This document shows, piece by piece, positions 53,594-61,784 of a stretch of 64,000 nt of DNA; position 1 is the first letter of the stretch; every line of letters begins with the position of its first letter. Both the position numbers and the translations under genes were made by a program. Source of the stretch: Aquabacter sp965279295 (GTDB lineage: Bacteria; Pseudomonadota; Alphaproteobacteria; Rhizobiales; Xanthobacteraceae); assembly GCA_965279295.1 (NCBI GenBank), contig CBDIHQ010000009.1. One strand, written 5' to 3'. The notes under the pieces are model-generated. The model saw only the letters and a list, made by a program, of their open reading frames with translations. It was not told the origin of the DNA and made no database searches.

Positions 53594-53943
53594 CTGGCCT
53601 GCGTCGTGGGCAGGGGTCCCGCCGGGGTGGTGCCGGCGGGGATCGCCGTGGCGGGCAGGGACGTCGCGGGCAGAGACGTGGCGGGCCCTGTCGTGGCTTT
53701 GGCCTTTGCGGTCTGGCAGTATTTGGCGCCCTGGAACTGCACCGCCTTGCCCTTGCTCGCCGCGCAGGTCTTGGCGAAGGCGGTGGCATCGGTGCCCGTG
53801 AACTTCTGATAGTCGTTCTCGCCCTTCATGCCGCCGATCTTGATGAACATGTCCATTGCGGCCGCGGACGGGGCGGGGATGAGCACCATCCCGAGGTCGA
53901 AGCAGACCGCTCCGACGAGTATCAGACCCGCTTGCTTGTACAT
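53590..53943 (-). CDS. small exported protein, tandem paralogue 1
   Basis: 117 residues from MYKQAGLI, preceded by GGGAG. N-terminal hydrophobic segment GLILVGAVCFDLGMVLIPAPSAAA acts as signal or anchor. The mature part ends in FAKTCAASKGKAVQFQGAKYCQT, shared with the next two genes, followed by a Thr/Pro/Ala tail with SLPAT repeats not found in them. The paired cysteines could form a disulfide in the periplasm. Family unrecognised. Confidence 0.72.
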   Translation of the reverse strand: MYKQAGLILVGAVCFDLGMVLIPAPSAAAMDMFIKIGGMKGENDYQKFTGTDATAFAKTCAASKGKAVQFQGAKYCQTAKAKATTGPATSLPATSLPATAIPAGTTPAGPLPTTQAR

Positions 53944-54140
53944 GACACGCTCCCGTTTATATCGGTTTGTTTTCAGTCCATCACGCGAGATCTGAGTAGA
54001 TCGCCGAAATAAGGCGCGACCCAACTGTTTTCAGGGCAGGCGGGTGTTTTAGTCTTGTCTGCGTCACCTGTGCGGAGCCAATCTTCGGCGCGCACGTCCG
54101 CGCCGCGAAGGCCATCGGCCAGAGACCGGCCGCGCGCTCG

Positions 54141-54410
54141 TCACTTCGGCTGGGTGGAGGTGGCACCTTTCGCCTTGGGGGTCTGGCAGTATTTCGTCCC
54201 CTGGAACTCCACCAGCTTCCCCTTGTTGGCGGTGCAGCTGGTTTGGAAGGATGCGAGGTCGCCGGGCATGTATTTAATATAGGACTGGTTGGCCGAGAGC
54301 GTCTGGACCTTGGAAAAATTCAGCGAGACCTCGGCGTGCGTCGGCAACACCATGATCCCAAGGTCGAAGCAGGTCATTCCGGCCAGAAGCAGGCCGACTT
54401 CCTTCTGCAT
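54141..54410 (-). CDS. small exported protein, tandem paralogue 2
   Basis: 89 residues from MQKEVGLLL, chosen because GGGGGAT precedes it. An ATG four codons earlier is possible. Same plan as its neighbours: hydrophobic N-terminus with GMTCFDLGIMV, then FQTSCTANKGKLVEFQGTKYCQTPK at the C-terminus. Separated from paralogue 1 by about 200 bases, so it may have its own promoter. Confidence 0.72.
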   Translation of the reverse strand: MQKEVGLLLAGMTCFDLGIMVLPTHAEVSLNFSKVQTLSANQSYIKYMPGDLASFQTSCTANKGKLVEFQGTKYCQTPKAKGATSTQPK

Positions 54411-54488
54411 GATATCCCCCATCGTGTTGAATGCGTTGTTGAACTCTTCTTGACGCTCACAGACGCTTGGCGCGCCTGCGCCCGGATC

Positions 54489-54776
54489 TCACCTTGGCGC
54501 CGTGCCGGTCTTGGGCGTCTGGCAGTATTTCGTGCCCTTGAACTCCACCAGCTTGCCCTTGTTCTGGGTGCAGGCCATGGACGAGACCGTCGCGTCCTGC
54601 ATGGTGATCTTCAGATAAGTCTGCGTGGGGGACATGGACGTGATCTTGGTGATCGTGATGTCCTGCACGTTCACGCCCGCCGCCAGCGCGGAAGCGGCCA
54701 TCAGGCCCGAAACGGCCAGCACGCCAAGATCGAAACAGACGGTTCCAGCCAGCAGACGCGCGCTTTGTCCTGTCAT
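54489..54776 (-). CDS. small exported protein, tandem paralogue 3
   Basis: 95 residues from MTGQSARL. Hydrophobic N-terminus GTVCFDLGVLAVSGLMAASALAAG, middle ITKITSMSPTQTYLKITMQDATVSSMACTQ and shared end NKGKLVEFKGTKYCQTPK. Its middle region resembles paralogue 2 (KVQTLSANQSYIKYMPGD), which supports descent by tandem duplication. Confidence 0.72.
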   Translation of the reverse strand: MTGQSARLLAGTVCFDLGVLAVSGLMAASALAAGVNVQDITITKITSMSPTQTYLKITMQDATVSSMACTQNKGKLVEFKGTKYCQTPKTGTAPR

Positions 54777-54940
54777 GGCCGATTATCCCAGGCGCGGAAC
54801 GTCCACGCAGAGGCAGAATAGGCCGTAAAGTAAATTCCAGCAATCAGGATGTGGCGTTATTTTCGCCCGAAGTAAGAGGCGAAAAAAAACGCTCCAGAAC
54901 ACTTAATGTCAGTCTGGCTGACTTTACGTTCCGGCTTGGC

Positions 54941-55384
54941 TCACACTTTCTTCGCCGCCTTTTTCGCCGCCGTCTTGGCGGGAGTCGGGCGCGCGGTGTT
55001 GAGCGCCACGGCGGCGCGGATCAGCGCCGTTAGCGCGCCTTCGTCGATCATCTTGCCCTCGGGGATATCGATGGCGCGCCGGACATTGCCCTCCAGGCTG
55101 GAATTGAACAGGCCGGCGGGGTCGTCTAGCCCAGCGCCCTTGGCGAAGGTCAACTTCACCACGCTCTTATAGGTTTCGCCGGTGCACAGGATGCCGGCGT
55201 GCTCCCACACCGGGACGCCGCGCCATTTCCAGGTTTCCTCCACCTGCGGGTCGGCGGCGTGGATCAGCGCGCGCACGCGGGCCAGCGTCTCGCCGCGCCA
55301 GTCACCCAAGTCCGCGATCCGCGCGTCGATGCGCTGGGAGGGGCTGTCCCCGGCCGCGCCGGGCGTCGCGTCGGCCTTGGTCAT
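54941..55384 (-). CDS. DUF1801-domain protein
   Basis: 147 residues with the YdhG/DUF1801 pattern WRGETLARVRALIHAADPQVEETWKWRGVPVWEH and KSVVKLTFAKGAGLDDP. The C-terminus is Lys/Ala-rich (TPAKTAAKKAAKKV). Function of the family is not established. It is followed six bases later by the PhnA-like gene. Confidence 0.8.
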   Translation of the reverse strand: MTKADATPGAAGDSPSQRIDARIADLGDWRGETLARVRALIHAADPQVEETWKWRGVPVWEHAGILCTGETYKSVVKLTFAKGAGLDDPAGLFNSSLEGNVRRAIDIPEGKMIDEGALTALIRAAVALNTARPTPAKTAAKKAAKKV

Positions 55385-55390
55385 GGGCGC

Positions 55391-55606
55391 TCAGGCCTTC
55401 TTGAGAAATTCGGTCTTGAGCACGAGGCCCTTCACCTTCTCGGCGTTGCACTCGATCTCCTTGGGGTCGTCGGTGAGGCGGATGTTCTTCACCAGCGTCC
55501 CGCGCTTCAGCGTCACCGACGTGCCCTTGACCTTCAGGTCCTTGATCAACGTGACGGAATCCCCGTCGTTCAGGAGTGTGCCGTTGCTGTCTTTGGTGTC
55601 GGTCAT
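55391..55606 (-). CDS. PhnA/YjdM-like domain protein
   Basis: 71 residues from MTDTKDSNG. It matches the C-terminal KOW-like domain of the PhnA/YjdM family: LNDGDSVTLIKDLKVKGTSVTLKRGTLVKNIRLTDDPKEIECNAEKVKGLVLKTEFLKK. The N-terminal zinc ribbon of full-length members is absent, which is common in short homologues. Despite its name the family is not proven to act in phosphonate metabolism. Upstream of DUF1801 on the same strand. Confidence 0.82.
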   Translation of the reverse strand: MTDTKDSNGTLLNDGDSVTLIKDLKVKGTSVTLKRGTLVKNIRLTDDPKEIECNAEKVKGLVLKTEFLKKA

Positions 55607-55685
55607 GGTGGGGTCCTGGGTGGAAAATGGCGCGTGCCGCGATATCCCACCAGATCGGGCGCTTGGCAAATTTGGGGGCGGAGAA

Positions 55686-56105
55686 TTATAGGAATAGAGC
55701 TAGCTGTGCATTGGTCGGGCGGCCAAGCTCGTCGTCCACATACATATAGGATTGTGGAGGGGTAAAGTTCTCAATTATATCGCTAGGATCAACTGGGTGC
55801 TCGTAGCGTCGAACATCTCCTACCGCCAGAGCAAAGCTTCTGTCTCGGCCTATAAAATAGGCGTCAAAAAATTCCTTTGATATTCCTGAGTATTCAGATG
55901 TCATATCCCAAAGATCACCTGGCTTTTCACATAAAATATCATCAACATCAAATTCTCCAATTATTTGCCCTACAGGCCTTGTTACGTACACAACGATTGT
56001 TTTAATATTCGATGATCGATAAATGCTTTTTCGAAATTCGAATCGCTTCGATCCTTCGAATATTTTTTCGGCAAACTCCGGTTTAATCGACAATAAAACT
56101 TTCAT
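55686..56105 (-). CDS. ASCH/PUA-like domain protein in AT-rich module
   Basis: 139 residues. The N-terminal VLLSIKPEFAEKIFEGSKRFEFRK and PVGQIIGEFDVDDI belong to the ASCH-like predicted RNA-binding or transcription-associated proteins. The start overlaps the end of the GNAT gene by 23 bases, which indicates coupled translation. Base composition is much more AT-rich than the surrounding genes. Role unknown. It could be a partner of the acetyltransferase. Confidence 0.72.
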   Translation of the reverse strand: MKVLLSIKPEFAEKIFEGSKRFEFRKSIYRSSNIKTIVVYVTRPVGQIIGEFDVDDILCEKPGDLWDMTSEYSGISKEFFDAYFIGRDRSFALAVGDVRRYEHPVDPSDIIENFTPPQSYMYVDDELGRPTNAQLALFL

Positions 56106-57135
56106 TTACTTCACCTAATTTTAAAATTTTAGAAAACTGGTCATCCGTTAAGGGGCGCAAGTCCCAGCGTGGATATTCGCTAATCCCCACCTCGTTCAGA
56201 AGTGTGCCTCGTATGGGGCGTTTCGGAAATGCGACATTGTATGTCATTTTAACCGCGTACAAGCGGGGTTCAGCAGCAAAGCTTGCTCTTAGTTCAGCCT
56301 CATCGAATACACTGTGATCCAAGGCAAATTCTACAAAGGCATCTACATTCTCAAAATCTCGCTTTGATCTCGTCTCTTCAACTACGCAAACCGAAGTCGC
56401 TACCGAACGAAAGCGGGCGAATCCAGGTCTATCTGTAGTTCTATAAATGACGACTATGTCGCCTTTCTTCATTCGAGTTAGAATTAATTTTCCAATATAA
56501 ATTTTATGTATGGTATTTGTGTGAGCTATATCTTCTTCTGAGTCTGGGTCTTCATTTCTTAATATTGAGTCGGGAAATAATTTTGTATGGTATTCTGGGT
56601 ATATTGCCAAAAGCCATTTAATTGCAGAATTGGTATGTAATAGAGGATAATCTTCGATTATGTCGCTGGTCGTATTTTCAATTGAGCGAATTAAAACTAG
56701 CTCGTCCCCATTTGGGGTCGATTTTATGCCGCTCTCTTTAAAGCCATATTTTTTAAATAGTTTAATTAAGCCTTCGTGTGTGTCAAATACTGTCACATAT
56801 AATTCTTCAACTTTATTTAGAATCGCATGATCAAATATTCTTTTTATTATTCGCTCTCCTAATTTCGTGCCTTTTGCAATTACTTTTAAAGTCCCCACTT
56901 TAAGTCTTTTTTTGGAGGGGAGATTTGGCTCAACATCAGTAATGGGCCCGTCTTCTACTTTTAGATATAGAAATCCTCTAATGCCGCCAGCAGCATCGTC
57001 AATTACGTATACCGGCTCATCGGCCTTCTTATGAAACCAATCTTCGAACTCTCCATATTGAGATTTCAGACTGTCAAAGAAGGGGTCGGAAAGGTTTACG
57101 TTCTTGAATTTAGTTGGGCGCAGCGTCTGCACCAT
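56083..57135 (-). CDS. GNAT acetyltransferase with C-terminal PUA-like extension, AT-rich
   Basis: 350 residues. Residues 1-155 are a GNAT fold: GFLYLKVEDGP, the acetyl-CoA region KVGTLKVIAKGTKLGERIIKRIFDHAILN, and TVFDTHEGLIKLFKKYGFKESG. Residues 200-350 hold a second domain with KKGDIVVIYRTTDRPGFARFRSVAT resembling EVE/PUA-type modules. Codon use is AT-rich, unlike the flanking genes, pointing to horizontal acquisition. A modification enzyme, possibly of tRNA or a translation component, is suggested by the PUA-like part, but this is inference. Confidence 0.7.
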   Translation of the reverse strand: MVQTLRPTKFKNVNLSDPFFDSLKSQYGEFEDWFHKKADEPVYVIDDAAGGIRGFLYLKVEDGPITDVEPNLPSKKRLKVGTLKVIAKGTKLGERIIKRIFDHAILNKVEELYVTVFDTHEGLIKLFKKYGFKESGIKSTPNGDELVLIRSIENTTSDIIEDYPLLHTNSAIKWLLAIYPEYHTKLFPDSILRNEDPDSEEDIAHTNTIHKIYIGKLILTRMKKGDIVVIYRTTDRPGFARFRSVATSVCVVEETRSKRDFENVDAFVEFALDHSVFDEAELRASFAAEPRLYAVKMTYNVAFPKRPIRGTLLNEVGISEYPRWDLRPLTDDQFSKILKLGEVNESFIVD

Positions 57136-57373
57136 TTCCCCACTCTCCCTGATTCGTTTTAATAATTTTATCGATATCGGTTTGCTATTCCATCCCTAAT
57201 GCAAGTTCTGGTTGCGTCTACTCGCCGGCGTTTCTGTGGCGCTCCTGGGGTGCTTGGACATCGCATTTTAGGAAAATATGCCTTGACAGTGTACCGCTTC
57301 TAGGCTAGGTTTCCTTCATGTTCCGGATTTGCGCCCGGCGCGATCCGGTTGGCTCCGAGCTGGGCTTCCCCAC

Positions 57374-57919
57374 ATGACATTCCCCCGGAAAGAGCCGCCC
57401 CCACGGGCGGCTGAGGCGCGTGCGCTGTATCAGGCGGGGGCGGCCATCACCGATATCGTGCTGCGCACCGGCATCTCCCACGCCATGGTCTATTACTGGA
57501 TCGATCGTCGGGTGGGGCCGGATGGCGTGGTGACGCTCGATCCGCAGCCCCGCCGCAGGCCAGAGGCGGCCGCGCGCAGCCTCAATGCGGCGCGGCGGCG
57601 CAAGCTTGCCAATCGGATCTGGAGCGCCGCCGAGGCGCAGGTGGGCGAGATCGAGACCCGCCTCGCGGGGCTCGGCTCGGGTGTGGCCCCCGCCGAAGCG
57701 GAGCGCGATGTCCGGGCGCTCGCCGTTCTCGCCCGCGTGGTGCGGGAACTGGCGGCGCTGGACACCGCGACCGCCAAGCAGGTCGATAGCCTGAAGACCG
57801 AGCCTGCGAAATCCGATCCCCCGAAGGACGAGGACGCGCGTGCCCCCAACGACCTCGACACCTTCCGCCGCGAGCTTGCGCGCCGCCTTGATGCATTGCG
57901 TGGAGATGGGCCGGACTGA
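57374..57919 (+). CDS. putative GTA small terminase-like protein
   Basis: 181 residues from MTFPRKEP. The N-terminal HTH-like segment ARALYQAGAAITDIVLRTGISHAMVYYWIDRR and a charged, helical C-terminus (RDVRALAVLARVVRELAALD) fit a DNA-recognising packaging subunit. It directly precedes and overlaps the large terminase gene. Assignment rests mainly on position and HTH; sequence similarity to known TerS proteins is not certain. Confidence 0.6.
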   Translation: MTFPRKEPPPRAAEARALYQAGAAITDIVLRTGISHAMVYYWIDRRVGPDGVVTLDPQPRRRPEAAARSLNAARRRKLANRIWSAAEAQVGEIETRLAGLGSGVAPAEAERDVRALAVLARVVRELAALDTATAKQVDSLKTEPAKSDPPKDEDARAPNDLDTFRRELARRLDALRGDGPD

Positions 57920-59204
57920 CGGCCTGCTCGATCTGCTCGGCGCGCCCATGGCCGCCGGCCTGTTGGCGGATTGGGAGATCTGGGCGCGGCAGGATCAGCT
58001 TCCGCCCGCCGCCGCGCCGAACGGCCGGCCCTGGTCCACCTGGCTGGTGCTGGGCGGGCGGGGCGCCGGCAAGACGCGCGCCGGAGCAGAATGGGTGCGC
58101 GGGCTCGCGCTCGGCCGCGCGCCGTTCACTGAGCGGCCGGTCGGGCGCATCGCTTTGGTGGCGGAGACCATGGCGGATGTGCGCGAGGTGATGGTGGAGG
58201 GGGTCTCCGGCCTGCTCAGCGTCCACGCCGATGGCGAGCGCCCGCTTTATGAGGCGAGCCGCCGCCGGCTGGTGTGGCCCAATGGCGCGGTGGCGCAGGG
58301 GTTTTCCGCCGAGGACCCGGAGAGTTTGCGCGGCCCGCAGTTCGAGGCCGCATGGCTGGACGAGCTGGCGAAATGGCGCCGCGCCGAGGCGACGTTCGAC
58401 ATGCTTCAGTTCGGCCTGCGGCTCGGTGCCCGGCCGCGCCAGATGGTGACGACAACGCCGCGCCCCACCGCCTTGCTGAAGCGCCTGATGACTGATCCCA
58501 CCACCGCCGTGACGCGGGCGCGCACCGCCGCCAATGCGCGCCATCTGGCGCCGGGCTTCATCGACACCGTGCTGGCCCGCTATGGCGGCACACGGCTCGG
58601 CCGGCAGGAGCTGGACGGGGAATTGATCGAAGATCGGCCGGGCGCGCTGTGGTCCCGTGCCGCCGTGGAGGCCGCGCGGGAGGTTGAGGCGCCGCCGCTC
58701 GCCCGCGTGGTGGTGGCGGTGGATCCGCCCGCCTCCTCGCGCGCCGGGGCCGATGCCTGCGGGCTGGTTTGCGCCGGCATCGACGGGTCCGGCCTGGTCC
58801 ATGTGCTGGCGGATGACAGCATCGCCGGCCTGCGCCCGGCGCTATGGGCGGCCCGCGCGGTCGCGCTGTTCCACCGTTTTTCTGCCGACCGCATCGTCGC
58901 CGAGGTGAACCAGGGCGGCGAGATGGTGAAGGCGGTTCTGGCGGAGGTGGACCCGCAGGTTCCGGTGGAGATGGTGCGCGCCACGCGCGGCAAATTCCTG
59001 CGCGCCGAGCCGGTCGCCGCCTTGTACGAGCAGGGCCGGGTGCGCCACGCCGGGGCGTTTCCCGATCTCGAGGACGAGATGTGCGATTTCACCACCGACG
59101 GCCTCTCCTCCGGCCGCTCGCCGGACCGGCTGGATGCGCTGGTGTGGGCAGTGACGGCGCTCGCGCTGGGCGAGAAGGCCCGGCCGCGGGTGCGGGGGTT
59201 TTGA
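57891..59204 (+). CDS. GTA/phage large terminase (DNA-packaging ATPase)
   Basis: 437 residues from MHCVEMGRTD. An ATG five codons later is possible. Walker A in LVLGGRGAGKTRAGAEW near residue 55, Walker B in AAWLDELAKW, ATPase coupling motif MVTTTPRP, and the nuclease-domain motifs VVVAVDPPASSRAGADACG and RIVAEVNQGGEMVK. This matches gp2 of RcGTA-like clusters. It cuts and packages DNA into heads. Overlaps the small gene before it by 29 bases. Confidence 0.9.
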   Translation: MHCVEMGRTDGLLDLLGAPMAAGLLADWEIWARQDQLPPAAAPNGRPWSTWLVLGGRGAGKTRAGAEWVRGLALGRAPFTERPVGRIALVAETMADVREVMVEGVSGLLSVHADGERPLYEASRRRLVWPNGAVAQGFSAEDPESLRGPQFEAAWLDELAKWRRAEATFDMLQFGLRLGARPRQMVTTTPRPTALLKRLMTDPTTAVTRARTAANARHLAPGFIDTVLARYGGTRLGRQELDGELIEDRPGALWSRAAVEAAREVEAPPLARVVVAVDPPASSRAGADACGLVCAGIDGSGLVHVLADDSIAGLRPALWAARAVALFHRFSADRIVAEVNQGGEMVKAVLAEVDPQVPVEMVRATRGKFLRAEPVAALYEQGRVRHAGAFPDLEDEMCDFTTDGLSSGRSPDRLDALVWAVTALALGEKARPRVRGF

Positions 59205-59226
59205 GGTTCGAATCGCGCGCTTTGCA

Positions 59227-59364
59227 CCCCCTCTCCCGCTTGCGGGGGAGGGTCGGGGAGGGGGAACTCCCGCCACTTTTTCCAAGGTGCGTATTTTTGG
59301 GCGCGTATTTCTGGCGGCAGCCTTTACCCCCTCCCCAGCCCTCCCCCGCAAGCGGGAGAGGGGG
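59227..59364. repeat. long GC-rich inverted repeat between terminase and portal genes
   Basis: Two 38-base arms (59227-59264 and 59327-59364) are reverse complements except for two bases, with a 62-base spacer. Each arm contains the unit CTCTCCCGCTTGCGGG, also found singly at 61613-61636, 28985-29020 and 52437-52467. Non-coding. Confidence 0.85.
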
Positions 59365-59423
59365 CGAAATGGAGGGGGCTCTCAGTACTTTCGGAAACGC
59401 CGTCCATATGCGAAAACGCTGGC

Positions 59424-59657
59424 ATGAAGCAGCGCCCCAACATGGTTCGCGAGACGGTTGCCGCCGGTGGTGTGGCGGTCATTCTGATGACCGGCTATGC
59501 CGCCGTCACCCGCCTGCCGCGCGAGACCAATCTGGAATTGGCGATCGTGATCTGCATCGCCGCGCTGACGCTCACGGCATCGATCGCGCTTTGGCGCTTC
59601 GCGGTGCGCCGCAAGGGCGAGATCGGCGAAGCCCAGTTCGAGACCCGCACCAAATAG
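59424..59657 (+). CDS. small two-helix membrane protein, unrecognised
   Basis: 77 residues from MKQRPNMV. Two hydrophobic helices (VAAGGVAVILMTGYAAV and ELAIVICIAALTLTASIALWRF) and a basic tail. No ribosome-binding site stands out. It lies inside the GTA cluster, but I do not recognise it as a GTA component. Confidence 0.55.
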   Translation: MKQRPNMVRETVAAGGVAVILMTGYAAVTRLPRETNLELAIVICIAALTLTASIALWRFAVRRKGEIGEAQFETRTK

Positions 59658-59661
59658 ACAC

Positions 59662-60264
59662 CTAAAGCAGCCGGTCCGGCCGGTCGCGCGGCTTTTCCCG
59701 TGGCTCGTGCATGGGGGCCTGCTGGTCGAAGCCGGTCCAGCCGGTTTCCACATAGGAGGTGCGGCGGGCGGCGAGGTCCACCGCCTGGCGCGCGTCCATC
59801 ACCGTGCGGGCGGCCTCCAGCCGTGTGTTCGGCACGCGGGCGACCACCAGGGCGCCGCCGCGCCGCACCGCCTCGGCATAGACATGGGCATCCTCTTCCG
59901 AGATGCCATCCTCGATCAGCGCGCCGATCAGCCCGCCGGCCGCCCCGCCCACGGCCGCCCCCGCGACCGCGCCGGCCGCCGCCGAAGCCAGCCAGCCGGC
60001 GGCGATCACTGCGCCGAGGCCGGGGATCGTGATCAGCCCCAGTCCCGCGAGCAGACCGCCTGCGCCGCCAAGCCCCGCACCCACGGCCGCCCCGGCGCCG
60101 GCATCGTGCAGAACCTCGCTGTCGTGGGTGCGGGCCGCCTCCGCGGCCTCCGCCGCGCAGATCAGGGAAATGTCCGCCTCGGCAATGCCGGCGACCTTGA
60201 GGTCGCGCACCGCGCCCTCGGCGGCATCGCGCGTATCGAACAGGCCGCTGACGGTCGTCGTCAT
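59662..60264 (-). CDS. YflT-type general stress protein with glycine-zipper core
   Basis: 200 residues from MTTTVSGLFD. N-terminal YflT/heat-induced stress domain (VSGLFDTRDAAEGAVRDLKVAGIAEADISLI), then a long Gly/Ala-rich hydrophobic segment (AGAGAAVGAGLGGAGGLLAGLGLITIPGLGAVIAAGWLASAAAGAVAGAAVGG) and EDGISEEDAHVYAEAVRRGGALVVARV. Related to membrane-associated stress proteins. It lies antisense between terminase and portal genes, so it is an insertion into the packaging cluster. Confidence 0.78.
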   Translation of the reverse strand: MTTTVSGLFDTRDAAEGAVRDLKVAGIAEADISLICAAEAAEAARTHDSEVLHDAGAGAAVGAGLGGAGGLLAGLGLITIPGLGAVIAAGWLASAAAGAVAGAAVGGAAGGLIGALIEDGISEEDAHVYAEAVRRGGALVVARVPNTRLEAARTVMDARQAVDLAARRTSYVETGWTGFDQQAPMHEPREKPRDRPDRLL

Positions 60265-60360
60265 GCCGCGTCTCCCAGTTTGTCCCAAGCGCCGCCGTGG
60301 CGGCCATGCCCGGTTAACGCAAGCCGGGCCGGTCCGTTCCGGCCCAAATGGAGCCCGCCC

Positions 60361-61518
60361 ATGCTGTCGTCCTTCCTCGCGCCGTTCCGCCCGCGCCCGC
60401 CGGAGGCGAAGGCGAGCCGGACGGCGGCGCTGTTCGCCCTCCTGGCGCAGGGCCGCCCGCGCTGGTCGCCGCGCGATTACGCTTCGCTCGCCCGCGAGGG
60501 GTTTGCCCGCAACGCCATCGCCTACCGCGCCGTGCGCCTGGTGGCGGAGGCGGCGGCCTCGGTGCCGTTCGTGCTGCTGGAGGGCGCGCGGGAGGTGGAT
60601 CGCCACCCGCTGCTGGATCTCCTCGCAACGCCCAACCCGCGCCTGCGCGCCGCCGATCTGATCGAGGCGCTGTGCGGCCACCTGCTGGTGGCGGGCAATG
60701 CCTATGTGGAGGCGGTGAGCCTGGACGGCACGCCGCGCGAACTCCATGTGCTGCGCCCCGACCGGATGAAAGTGGTGCCCGGCGCCGACGGCTGGCCCGA
60801 AGCCTTCGACTATACGCTGGACGGGCGCACGGTGCGCATTCCCCAGGGCGGGGAGGGGGTGCCGGCGCTGCTGCACATCTCCTTCTTCAATCCGCTGGAT
60901 GATTACTATGGCTTCCCCCCGCTGGAGGCCGCCGCCCAGGCGCTGGACCTGCACAATGCCGCCGGCGCCTGGAACAAGGCGCTGCTGGACAATGCGGCCC
61001 GGCCCTCCGGCGCGCTGATCTACGGCGGCACCGGCACGCTGAGCGATGAACAGTTCGAGCGGCTGAAGGGCGAACTGGAGGCGAGCTTCCAGGGCGCCTC
61101 CAACGCGGGGCGTCCGCTGCTGCTGGAAGGCGGGCTCGACTGGAAGCCGCTCGCCCTTTCGCCCAAGGACATGGATTTCGAGGCCGCCCGCAACGGCGCC
61201 GCCCGCGAGATCGCCTTGGCGCTGGGCGTGCCGCCGATGCTGCTGGGCATTCCCGGCGACGCCACCTATTCCAACTATGCCGAGGCCAACCGCGCCCTTT
61301 GGCGCCTCACCGTGATCCCGCTGGTGCGGCGCATCGCCGACGCACTGTGCGGCTGGCTCGGCCCGGCCTATGGCGGGGATCTGGTGCTGATGCCGGACCT
61401 CGACCAGGTGGAAGCCCTCTCCACCGAGCGCAGCGCCCTCTGGGCCCGCGTCGCCGCCGCCGATTTCCTCACCGAGGACGAGAAGCGCGCGGCGGTGGGG
61501 TATGGGGTGCGGGAGTAG
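60361..61518 (+). CDS. HK97-type/GTA portal protein
   Basis: 385 residues from MLSSFLAPF. Portal features: REGFARNAIAYRAVRLVAEAAASVPF, HPLLDLLATPNPR, LLVAGNAYVEAV, ISFFNPLDDYYGFPPLEAA and REIALALGVPPMLLGIPGDATYSNYAEANRALWR. It forms the ring through which the terminase drives DNA. Matches RcGTA gp3 in order and size. Confidence 0.92.
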   Translation: MLSSFLAPFRPRPPEAKASRTAALFALLAQGRPRWSPRDYASLAREGFARNAIAYRAVRLVAEAAASVPFVLLEGAREVDRHPLLDLLATPNPRLRAADLIEALCGHLLVAGNAYVEAVSLDGTPRELHVLRPDRMKVVPGADGWPEAFDYTLDGRTVRIPQGGEGVPALLHISFFNPLDDYYGFPPLEAAAQALDLHNAAGAWNKALLDNAARPSGALIYGGTGTLSDEQFERLKGELEASFQGASNAGRPLLLEGGLDWKPLALSPKDMDFEAARNGAAREIALALGVPPMLLGIPGDATYSNYAEANRALWRLTVIPLVRRIADALCGWLGPAYGGDLVLMPDLDQVEALSTERSALWARVAAADFLTEDEKRAAVGYGVRE

Positions 61519-61612
61519 GCGGGCGGGTGCGCTGGGCTCGGCCGACCCGCCAGCGCCGCAGGTGTTCATCGTCCACGTTGCCTCTCCTTTCCCCGAATTT
61601 TCCCCCTCCCAA

Positions 61613-61636
61613 CCCTCCCCCGCAAGCGGGAGAGGG
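61613..61636. repeat. short GC-rich palindromic repeat unit
   Basis: CCCTCCCCCGC and GCGGGAGAGGG form an imperfect palindrome around AA, the same unit as the arms of 59227-59364. It lies between portal and the 40-residue gene. Confidence 0.7.
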
Positions 61637-61656
61637 CTTTTTGCGAGCCACCCTCC

Positions 61657-61779
61657 ATGGACGCCCTGATCCGCGTATTCGCCGAGCGGGGCGATCTAGC
61701 GCATGTGGCGCTGCTGCTGTGGGTCGACGATTTCGTCCGCGAACTCGCCCGCTTCAATGCCCGAAATCACGGCGAGTGA
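61657..61779 (+). CDS. 40-residue protein after portal, GTA gp3.5-like position
   Basis: An ATG-to-TGA frame of 40 residues beginning MDALIRVFAERGD and containing HVALLLWVDDFVRELARFNARN. It lies between portal and protease, where many GTA clusters carry a small conserved gene. Identification is by position and coding look alone. Confidence 0.55.
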   Translation: MDALIRVFAERGDLAHVALLLWVDDFVRELARFNARNHGE

Positions 61780-61784
61780 GAGCC

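Noticed and set aside
55391..55606. Phosphonate metabolism locus suggested by the PhnA-like gene
   Set aside because: The family name is historical, and no phn transport or C-P lyase genes are present.
57582..58802. A 400-codon minus-strand frame opposite the large terminase
   Set aside because: Antisense to a gene with intact catalytic motifs. Composition is Arg/Gly/Ala-rich shadow.
60265..61569. Upstream extension of the stress-protein frame across the portal gene on the minus strand
   Set aside because: The protein family begins at the ATG at 60264, and the extension is antisense to the portal gene.
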